This document shows positions 33,901 to 42,381 of a DNA stretch of 64,000 bases, piece by piece. The stretch is taken from NCBI GenBank assembly GCA_036785325.1, contig JAXIVH010000013.1, forward strand, positions 11,275,028 through 11,339,027, in the 5' to 3' direction. A program made the translations under genes and the position numbers. The notes under the pieces are model-generated. The model saw nothing but the letters and a program-made list of their open reading frames with translations. It did not search any database and was not told where the DNA came from. The stretch is from Urophycis tenuis. Taxonomy: Eukaryota; Chordata; Actinopteri; Gadiformes; Phycidae. Position 1 is the stretch's first letter; every line of letters starts with the position of its first letter.

Positions 33901-35738
33901 AATTAACTAAGAATTTACTAATGCTCGAATCATTTGCTTATGGCAGGCCTATTCGACTAGCGGCCCGGGGGCCGGATACGGCCCGCTAGAAATTTTTTGT
34001 GGCCCGCGAGACTGCCAGTAAATAACAGTATGTGATGTAGGAAAATTATTACATCAACAACAGTTTTGATCTGGACCTAACTCGTAAATATACGCGTGAT
34101 GCGTAGCCAATCACGCAGCCAAATGCAGCCAATAGCACCAATCACAGCGCTGCTCTGCAGGTTATTTTTTTTAGCCATTAGTTGACAAATATTTTGTGCG
34201 GCCCACGAACCCCCAGTGATTTTCATATTTGGCCCACTTGCTATTGAAGTTGAATAGCCCTGGCTTATGGTATCTCGTTACTTAATGGTCTTGAGGTGAA
34301 ATGTTGGCATGTGTTTCACTGTCAGTTTTCTTCCTCATATTACTTCCCTGTCTGCCTTCATTTCACACACTGAACATTTACTCAAGAAACAATCTATGAT
34401 GTCACACACACTCTTACTCCCATGTAATGATATCTGCATTGTTGTTTGGCTCCCACCCCAGCGTCGTCACGGTGACGAGTATCAGCATGAATTATTTCCT
34501 CATCATTAAGTCTGCCATGCCTAACCCCAGAATGATGGCTCAAGTTAGGAGAGGCAGAGGAACAGTGCTGTTCCTGGGAGGGGTCTGGGCAGCGGCTCTT
34601 CTCCTCTCCATATCTGCACTCTTCACAAGACGGGTACGGCCAGGAAAATACTACCATGATTACAAATGATCATACAATTATGTTTACTGTTTTGAGAGAA
34701 ATATTATGATTGTTATTATTTTATTTTTTTAAAAGCTATTGATTTTCCTCTACAGGTGGAGGAAAGGAATGGACTTCTCAGCTGCATCCGTAAAGCAGCT
34801 AATGACACAGAAAAGGTTGGTACCCTCAACCTGGTGAATACGGTTATTGTAAGCACTGCAGCCTGTTGGACAAACAGACTTCCTGTTGCTGTACAGCTGT
34901 TCCTTTTATAACATGCGGAACCCCCTCACCCTTTCTCTCCCTCTCTCTCCATTACCACTGCCTTTCCCAGGTGGCAATGTTGTTCTTGGAGACGGTGGTG
35001 GGCTTCGTCTTGCCCTTCCTCATCCTCCTCACGTCCCATGTCTGTCTGTATAGAAACACTGCCCCAAGGGTGTCGTCTGCTACCTCCACAGAACAGAGGA
35101 AGGTAGCCTACCAGCTAACTAATTATTAGTATTATTTGAACAGGTTTTAAGTGGACTCACTTTAATTTTCTGAACACTGCTATGACATGCTATCTTATCA
35201 AATCAAATCAAATCAAATTTTATCCATTCTAATCCAACCCAATGTAATCACATTTGATCTAATCTAATCAAACTCATTCTAATTGAATCCAATCCAATCT
35301 AAACAAATCTAATCTAATCCAATACGATTTAACCTAATCTAATCTCATCTCGCTCTCTCTGTCTTTACAGAAACTAAATCAATTTGTGGTTAGTGTTCTG
35401 GTCACCTTTCTCATATGTTGGATTCCGTATCACATCATCAACATGGTGGAGGTATCAACAACCTTGTTCCGCGACTCCTCACCAGAAGTCTATAAGCGTC
35501 TCAAGTATTTCAGATATACAGCTGGTGTGTGAGATTCCTTTGCTTCTTCATGCACGTTTGTCTTTGTTATTCCACCAGAAACACCAAGGATCAGCAAGTG
35601 TTCCAGAACAAATGTAAACATTTCTTTTGTGATGTCTGCTTCTTCTCAGGTGACACCATGAAGAGCTTGTGTTTCTTCAGCAGCGTCATAAACCCGTTCC
35701 TCTACGCGTTCACACTCAGCAAGAAGCTAGAGCATTGA
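30989..35738 (+). CDS. Class A GPCR, leukotriene-B4/chemoattractant-receptor-like, copy B (8 exons, short tail)
   Basis: Paralogue of the receptor at 2869-6481. Exons: 30989-31066, 32787-32920, 33217-33393, 34462-34633, 34756-34815, 34971-35102, 35371-35524, 35650-35738. Exons 2-7 have exactly the same lengths and phases as in copy A. The product is 331 residues. An in-frame ATG nine bases upstream (30980) is also possible; 30989 was chosen because it aligns with the copy A start. N-L-A-V-V-D, S-M-N-Y-F, C-W-I-P-Y-H and N-P-F-L-Y are present, with N-I-T and N-S-S in the N-terminus. Right after TM7 a 41-bp deletion relative to A shifts the frame and stops the protein after K-K-L-E-H. The cytoplasmic tail with its phosphorylation-type Ser/Thr residues is thus lost. 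Seven transmembrane segments remain intact, so it could still be expressed. Intron 1 (1.7 kb) holds nothing recognisable. Confidence 0.78.
33641..33796 (-). repeat. tRNA-derived SINE in intron 3 of copy B
   Basis: Same family as 3040-3197. On the minus strand the B box (GGTTCGATCC) is well preserved, with an A-box-like stretch (gtggatagagtggg) before it. The other end has the gcatttagcagacgctttt core. Intron 3 of copy A aligns on both sides without it and represents the empty site. Confidence 0.75.
33944..34262. mobile_element. 319-bp hAT-like MITE in intron 3 of copy B
   Basis: The terminal inverted repeats start CAGGCCTATTCGACT on the left and, read inward from the right, CAGGGCTATTCAACT. 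A perfect 8-bp target duplication gcttatgg flanks it (33936-33943 and 34263-34270). The copy A intron carries the undisturbed sequence atttgcttatgttatc at this place. The gcggcccgggggcc subterminal motif is typical of a common fish hAT family. There is no coding capacity. Confidence 0.85.
35193..35350. repeat. Degenerate AATCN pentamer repeat, intron 6 of copy B
   Basis: Orthologous in position and nearly identical to the array in copy A (5824-5998), including the run aatccaatacgatttaacc. Confidence 0.75.
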
Positions 35739-36268
35739 AATGGCCACCGGTTCACAATCCCAGCAGTAAAAGCCCCACCATTTAGTGATCAGGACATCGT
35801 TAAGCTAGCTTGCATCAAGCTTTGCTGGCCACTTGCCTTTTCCCCATCAGCCAGCTTTGAAAGCTGTCTCTGATGGAATGTAAATAAGTAGCGGAGCAGC
35901 CTATATTCACTGTCTGACATTCTCTATTGATACTTCATCAACATCAGCCAACATCAGCCAATCCACACAAAATGAAAAAATATCAGTTTCCAGGGGATGA
36001 AAGGTATCTTGAAAGGTAAATTAGGTCATACAAAGGCAGGTTTAAATTTTTGAAATATATTTTACATAAAAATTATGTATACCATATTTCATGATAATAC
36101 AAAAGTTTCACACAATTTATTTGATGTATGCAATCAATATTGTATTGTATAGTCCTCAACCCCACGTCCTTATCAGCTACAAGGACATTGAACCATTTCT
36201 GAATTATATTTTTGTATATCTAAAAGCAAAAATGTACATTTATGTATGCGACTTTCAGTTATGGTGGA

Positions 36269-36274
36269 AATAAA
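36269..36274 (+). promoter_or_regulatory. Poly(A) signal of GPCR copy B
   Basis: AATAAA lies about 530 bases after the copy B stop codon, at the end of the stretch conserved with copy A, followed by a GT-rich sequence (tgatgtttattgatgtc). Confidence 0.5.
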
Positions 36275-36349
36275 GTATTTGCTGACAAATATTGATGTTT
36301 ATTGATGTCTTTTCTTATGTATTTATAATAATCCATAGATACTAATAAT

Positions 36350-37487
36350 AGAAATAATGCATTTTATTTAAAGGCACCTTTTAAAGCACTCAAGGGCAGA
36401 CAAGTTAAGAACAAGTAACAAGTAACAGTGGCATACTCTGTCAGTGTGTGACAGAGTATGCCACTCGGAATAAGTGTGTTTTTAGGCGTGATTTAATGGT
36501 GGGGACAGAGTCAGATGTGCGAATGGCTAGTAGCAGATCAGCTAAAAGCTCTCGACCCTATGGTCGATAAGTTGGCAGATGGAGCTGAGAGCTGGATGGC
36601 AGAAGAGGATCGGAGAAGGCGTGAAGGTGTGTGGATGTGGATGAGTTCAGTTAGATACACTGGTGCCAGGCTGTGAAGGACCTTGAAAGTTAGGAGTACA
36701 ATCCTAAAATCAATGCGTGATTTGCTTTCTTGAGTTCTGGTGATGATACGGGCGGCTGCGTTTTGGACCAGTAGGAGTTTATGAAGAGATTTCCAAGGAA
36801 GACCACAGAGGAGAGAGTTACAGTAGTCCAGTCGGGATGTAATCAGGGTGTTTACAATGATAGCAGTGGAGGTTGGTGTAAGTGAGGGATGAAAACTATT
36901 GATGTTGCGTATATGGAATTAAGCAGAACAAGTAACATTATTGATGTGGGTCTCAAGGGATAAAGTGCTGTCCAAGATGACACTCAGGCTCTTTATCTGA
37001 CGGGAGGGGGCTACAGTGGCATTTTTGATGGCATGGATATGGAAAAAGTGTCGACTGTTGCTAAGGTCAATTGGTGCCGATGAGGAGAACCTTAGTTTTG
37101 TCGCTGTTGAGTTTGAGGAAGTTGAGAGCCATGATTTCATTTCCAATAGGCAGACGGACAGAGAGTAGAGTGGAAGTGGGCTTAGTGGAAAGGTAGAGCT
37201 GGGTATCTTCAGCGTTACAGTGGAATTGAATGTCAAATTTCCTTAGAATGTAGCCAAGAGGCAGAAGATAAATAATCAACAGGAGGGGGCAGAGGACAGA
37301 GCCCTGGGGAACACCACTGGAGACTGGAGAGGAGCTGGATCTCAAGTTTTTAAGTTGGACAAACTGTGTGTGGCCCGAGAGATATGATCTGAACCAAGCC
37401 AGGGGGATATCAGTGATTCCAATGGATACTAGCCTGCCCAGGAGGATGACATGAGAGACTGTGTCAAAAGCTGCACTCAGGTCAAGG
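36350..37487 (-). mobile_element. LINE-A, 3' portion (Jockey/CR1-type), interrupted
   Basis: Minus-strand non-LTR element. The coding part (36919-37487) reads as reverse transcriptase: L-L-D-L-S-A-A-F-D-T-V-S-H, S-G-V-P-Q-G-S-V-L, then the catalytic region as A-E-D-T-Q-L-Y-L-S, where A-D-D is expected. The first Asp of the pair is therefore Glu. Its 3' UTR reaches tttaaaggcaccttttaaagc near 36365. At 37488 a plus-strand LINE is inserted; the upstream part of LINE-A continues at 49951. Confidence 0.75.
36427..36465. repeat. Perfect 17-bp-stem hairpin in the LINE-A 3' UTR
   Basis: AGTGGCATACTCTGTCA and its exact complement are separated by five bases (gtgtg). It is close to the 3' end of the element, where some LINEs carry structures used by their reverse transcriptase. 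Confidence 0.8.
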
Positions 37488-39549
37488 AGTGATGGCGGCG
37501 CCCTGTACGGCTGCGGCTGCTTCGGCTTCCGGCAACAAAGCCACATTATCGCTAATATCGACATCTAAATCAGTGTATTCGGCATCAACAATTCAGCGAA
37601 ACTGCGTTAGAACAGCATATGACCGGCAGGTCATGATTAGGTTGAGCAAATCTGGCACTTTAGATCATGTAAGCCCGGAGACTCGGACTGTTCTACACAG
37701 CCTCGGTCTGCTACGCCGGTCAGACCCAGCGGGCTACAAAGCAGCGAAGTCTCCCCTCAGCAAAGGCCGCCCGCGGAGCCATCGGAGGCGGTGCGAGAGG
37801 AAACAGAAGCCCCGTTGTCGCGGCGGACTTAAAGCTAACCCATTCCGATCGCCGCTTCCATCAGCCCTGCTCGCCAACGTTCGCTCCCTAGAAAACAAAC
37901 TGGCCTACCTGAAGCTGGACTTAATCAAGAAACTGCTGCATTTTCATTCTCACCGAGACGTGGCTCAACCCATCTGTCCCTGATACCGCCATTAGCCTGG
38001 ACGGGCTAACAACATTCACATCCGACAGGAGCCATGCTCTCACAGGTAAAACCCGGGGGGGGAGGTGTCTGCATTTACACAAATAACTAGGGTTGCACCG
38101 AATCCAGTATTCGGGTTCGGATTCGGCCGAATATTGGGCTTTTTTGAGGGGTTCGGGTTCTGCCGAACCTTGGCATTTTTTTCCACCGAACCTGAATCCT
38201 ACGCTTTCACTGCGCGCGCCACGCTGGTCGACGTAATTATCTGTTTACAAAAAAGTAGCGCGTTGGAATGCAGTGGCTATCGCTGCGAGAAAGCGAAAAT
38301 GGAAGTAGTGAACAGAAAAAGTGTCGTTTGGTAGTTCTTTCAGATAAAAGAAGGCGATTCAAGTCGAGCTACACGTTCAATTTGCAATGCCGATTTGTCT
38401 CGTGGTGGCAAGGAACCTAAACAATACACAACATCCCCGCCGTTAAAGCATTTGCGTATGAAACATCCGAAAGAATACGAGTTGTGCACGAAGGAAAACT
38501 TCTCATCATTGCCTATGCCGATCTAAACGAAGAAAAAAAAAACAGCCTATTATCCATGTTTATGGATTAAATGTTCAATAACATTCATTTCAGTTAAGTC
38601 ACCAAACATATTCTGTTTGTTTTCTTTGTTGTTGTTTTTAAGCAAAACACTTTACTTTGCAGAAAGTTGCCTATTTTTTCCCAGTGGAAATTAAATAAAA
38701 CGAAAAAAACACTGATGTTGACGTTGTTTACTTAATTAATGTGTTTAGTGTTAATGGAGTAGGATGGGAGTAGGATTTGGTATTCGGGTTCGGATTCGGC
38801 AGAATCTTAACCAGTGGATTCGGTATTCGGCAGAACCCTAAAAATCTGGATTCGGTGCATCCCTACAAATAACAGCTGGTGTAATAACGCAACACTGGTC
38901 TCCAGCCATTGCTCTGCAGACATAGAGTTTATGATTGTGAGATCTATGCAGACCTTTCTATCTGCCCCGAGAATTCACCAGCATCACCATCGTTGCTGTT
39001 TATATTCCACCCAGTGCCGACACAAAACAAGCCCTGAGTGTTCTCTACCGTGCCATCAATGACATGCAATCCACACAGCTGGAGGGTGTCTTTATTGTTG
39101 CAGGGGACTTTAATCAGGCCAACATGAAGACTGTGCATCCCAGTTTTTATCAGCATGTGGATTTTGCTACCAGAGGGCAGAACACACTGGACTTGGTTTA
39201 CACAAACATCAAGAAGGCATTCAGAGCAGCCCCCCGCCCCCGCCTGGGCTCCTCAGACCACCTCTCTGTTATGTTAATTCCTGCATACCAGCCCCTGCTC
39301 ATCAGGGGAAAGCCTGCTGTGAAGAAGGTGAGAGTGTGGCCTGCAGGAGCTATGTCTGCACTGCAGGACTGTTTTGAGTGCACTGAATGGAGCATGTTCA
39401 GAGACGCTGCAACAGTCAACCAACACACCAATGTGAAGGAGTATGCTGCATCTGTGATGGACTATATTCAATGGTGCATGGAAGGAGTTACAGTCACAAA
39501 GACAATCATCACCCGGGCAAATCAGAAACGTTGGATGACTAAGGACGTG
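37488..39549 (+). mobile_element. LINE-B, 5' half (L2/Jockey-type), interrupted
   Basis: Starts at atggcggcgcc. The translation has an N-terminal basic region and then the AP endonuclease: L-L-A-N-V-R-S-L-E-N-K, A-V-Y-I-P-P-type residues in a shifted frame, V-A-G-D-F-N-Q-A-N, D-L-V-Y-T-N-I and G-S-S-D-H-L-S-V-M. Stops and frame changes near 37980 and 38940 show it is inactive. A hAT derivative sits at 38088-38865 and a gypsy element at 39554. The frame continues beyond the gypsy at 47911 (M-T-K-D-V then L-A-R-L-R-E-R-K). Confidence 0.8.
38088..38865. mobile_element. 778-bp hAT (ZBED-type) deletion derivative
   Basis: The ends TAGGGTTGCACCGAATCC and GGATTCGGTGCATCCCTA are inverted repeats with one mismatch. 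A perfect 8-bp duplication caaataac flanks them (38080-38087 and 38866-38873). The interior, read on the plus strand from about 38310, still encodes a BED-type zinc finger (S-I-C-N, R-G-G, Y-T-T-S-P-P-L-K-H-L-R-M-K-H), broken by stops. The catalytic part of the transposase is gone. Repeated attcgg motifs near both ends look like subterminal binding sites. Confidence 0.88.
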
Positions 39550-39553
39550 CTTG

Positions 39554-40944
39554 TGTGGTGGATCGCATGGGCGGAGCCCTGCGTAACACTCAAGGCACGC
39601 ACAGCCAATGGCTTGGCATAGTCGCGCTATAAAACAGGACGCAATGTTTGTTGTGGATGACGCCTCAATCCTGTTCCTCGCACTTCCGGCTACGTCCTGT
39701 CGACCTGCTTCTTGCACTCAACCTGTCGCTGGCATTACTTGGTGCTGTTCGGTGGTTTGTGCCGGTCGAACGCTCGCATTCCGTTCTGTCGAGGTGATTT
39801 CCCGAACAGAAGAACTAGCTAGAGCCAGCGAGCTTCTAATCTGAGAGGGAAACGGCTGATTGCCTGATACCGTGGTCTTGGGGCTTGCGACCACTGCTGT
39901 TTTTGCCACGCTCTATCTTCGCGACAAACACTTCCACTGTTTGACACGCTGACCGTGAAGACGCCGACAACTCATCTTAAAGGGGCTAAGTGCCTTGTCT
40001 TGTGTCTGTGTATCTGCTGTGAATGCGTGTGTAAATGCGTTACGTGTGCATATAGTGTTTGTGTGGGTTCATTTGTTTTTGTGTGTGTGGTTTTCAATTG
40101 CGTCGCGTTTGTTTAATTGTTTGTTTTGGTTTCTGTGTTAAAGACTGGTGGGAGGGTTTTGTACTGCTGTGGATCATCAATGATCCTTGTAGTGTGTCTA
40201 CCACACGTGTTTATTTTGGGTTGGATTTGCTATTTCTGTTTGTTTTGTTAATCACTGGTGGGAGGCTTTTTGTGCTGCTGTGGATCATCAGTGATCCTTG
40301 TCTACCAAAAGTTTTGGTTTTGATTTGTTATTTTCTTTTGTTTAAACATTGGTGGGAGGCCATTTGATATACTGCTGCGGATCACCATTGATCCTTATGG
40401 CTGGCCAACCACACCTTATTGCAATTGTGTTTTGTTGATTTGTGTGTAGGTGAGTAACCCTTGCCCACCTACCCATTCCCTTATTTTCCTGTTTGCCTCC
40501 AGGTGCTGAGAGCTCAAGGCAGGGAAGACGGTCTCATCCTCCAGGTGGTGGTGTTCCCCCCCCCTTACTGTGTGGTGTGCTCACGTGTGCATCTTGAACT
40601 TGTGTTGCCCTTGGCCTTTGTTTTGCTGTGTGTGTGAACACGTGTGAGAGAACTTCTTGGGACTCCCTTCCTCTTGACTTGTGGTAACCCGTCCCCCTGC
40701 CGGTAAGCCTCAGCCCTGCGGCTCACTATCTTCCCTTCTTCCGTATGGCATGAGTGAGAAGTGCCTTGTCTATTGTTTATAAAAAGATCTTCCTATTGTT
40801 TAATAAATCGTTATTGGAACCACGTCTCTGTTGCGGTTAGTAGCGAGCTCGCGGGCTTCAAGTCAAATTCTGGAGTGACCTAAATATTTCTCTAGGTGCA
40901 ATTCCTAGAGTGGCGTAGTCTGGCACTATATAGCTACCACTACA
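39554..40944 (+). repeat. 5' LTR of the gypsy element
   Basis: Contains a CCAAT box (39605-39609), a TATAAAA box (39628-39634) and an AATAAA poly(A) signal (40802-40807), so transcription would start near 39660 with a long R region. Three spaced inverted-repeat motifs (GGATCATCAATGATCC type) lie at 40171-40186, 40282-40297 and 40379-40394, each within a repeat of ggtgggagg...ctgctgtgg. Confidence 0.93.
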
Positions 40945-40946
40945 AT

Positions 40947-40964
40947 CTGGCGTAGTTTCGGCAG
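40947..40964 (+). other. Candidate primer binding site
   Basis: Two bases after the 5' LTR the sequence begins TGG (tggcgtagtttcggcagg), as expected for pairing with the CCA end of a tRNA. The tRNA was not identified. Confidence 0.4.
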
Positions 40965-41084
40965 GATATACTTCCTAAGTAACCAAGACGTGTGTTCCAA
41001 TATTTTGATCACATTTTTAGTTTTGTTTTTTTGTTTTGATTGTCGGTGTAAGAGCTATTTTGATTTCAGACGTTCTAACTGTCT

Positions 41085-42307
41085 GTGTTGGCAAAACAGC
41101 AGTGGTCCTCTGGCAGTGTACTAGGTCTCGACCATTTCACCACTGTTATGGAGGGGGAGTTACAGGATCTTAGAGATGCGGTAGCACAGCTTAGAGCAGA
41201 AAATGAGAGACTGAAACAGCAAAGACCAACTCCTGCATCTCAGGCACCAGCAGTGCCACCTCACACTATCGGTTCTGGTCTTTCTGTAACAGAAAGGTTG
41301 GTTTTTGTGCCTCGTGACAGAAGATGTCCTATGTTTAATGGTCGATCAGGGATTAACATCAATGAGTGGATTGAAGAGGTGGAGGCTTGTATGCGGGCTC
41401 GCCACCTTTCAGTCATTGACCAAGCCTTTTTTCTCTTTGATCACCTAGAAGGTGAGGCCAGAGAAGAGATCAAGTATCGGCCAAATATTGATAGGAATGA
41501 TCCTGAAAGGATTACGACTATCCTACGGGAATTGTATGGCTGCTCTCAGTCGTATGTAGCCCTGCAAGAGGCGTTCTTCTCTAGAAAACAGCAGGAGGGG
41601 GAAACATTACTGGAGTTTTCATTAGCTTTAATGAGTCTCATGGAAAGAATCAAACAGTGTGCACCTGATGGATTGGTAAATGCGGAGGTCTTGTTGCGTG
41701 ATCAGTTTTCTGAACATGTGATTGATGGGGCCGAGAACTTAAGCAGCTCATACGCCGCCAGCCGACCATGACCATGCTGAACATCAGAGCAGAGGCTATA
41801 AGGTGGGAGCGGGAAGGTATGCCAGGGAGTGCGAGGGGGCGTAGCCAGTCAGTTCCATCTGTACTTGGGGTTCAGTATGCAGTCCAAGGAGGGCCTAGAA
41901 CAATGCCGAACAACTCCTCCCAAGGATCTGAGTTGTCGGAGTTAAAAGACCTGTTAATGCGTCAACAGGAGCAATTAAATCAGCTATCGCAGAGTGTTGC
42001 CCTACTACAAGGGCCTCGGAACGCGTCTCGTGGCGGGTCTCGTGGCGGTAACATCATATGCCGGCGGTGCCAGCAGCCTGGGCATTATGCCCAAGATTGT
42101 GATGGAGAACGGATCCCTCATGGTCAGGCCTCTTTTGCGTCTTGTGGCGGGTCTCATGGCAGTACCATCATATGCCGGCGGTGCCAGCAGCCTGGGCATT
42201 ATGCCCAAGATTGTGATGGGGAACGGGTCCCTCATAGTCAAACCTCTTTGGCAGCGCACTCTAGGGGCAGTAGACAGTCTTCCCACCGTCCAACGGCGGA
42301 AAACTAG
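41085..42307 (+). CDS. gag: gypsy gag (two overlapping frames, two zinc knuckles)
   Basis: Capsid/nucleocapsid precursor. The first frame runs 41085-41771; its likely true start is 41148, where a coiled-coil-like E-L-Q-D-L-R-D-A-V begins. It carries a capsid-like core (W-I-E-E-V-E-A, E-G-E-A-R-E-E-I). The second frame runs 41768-42307 and starts at an ATGA overlapping the first stop. It encodes the nucleocapsid with two C-x2-C-x4-H-x4-C knuckles (C-R-R-C-Q-Q-P-G-H-Y-A-Q-D-C). These lie in a tandem duplication of about 38 residues. Before its ATG the second frame is open only to about 41725, in sequence resembling the usual gag continuation. That suggests a frameshifting indel near 41730 rather than two designed ORFs; stop-start reinitiation is the alternative. 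Confidence 0.75.
42298..42304 (+). promoter_or_regulatory. Candidate -1 frameshift site at the gag-pol junction
   Basis: The heptamer GGAAAAC immediately precedes the gag stop TAG (42305-42307). The pol frame, -1 relative to gag, is open from about 42277 and continues into the protease. The overlap is only about 30 bases, so any shift must happen here. The A-site codon AAC can slip to AAA; the P-site match is imperfect. Confidence 0.4.
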
Positions 42308-42381
42308 CACCCACCGAACTGCAGGGCCAAAGTTCAGGTGGGGGACCAGATGGCTCAAGTGCTTCTGTTAGGTCTAGTTTA

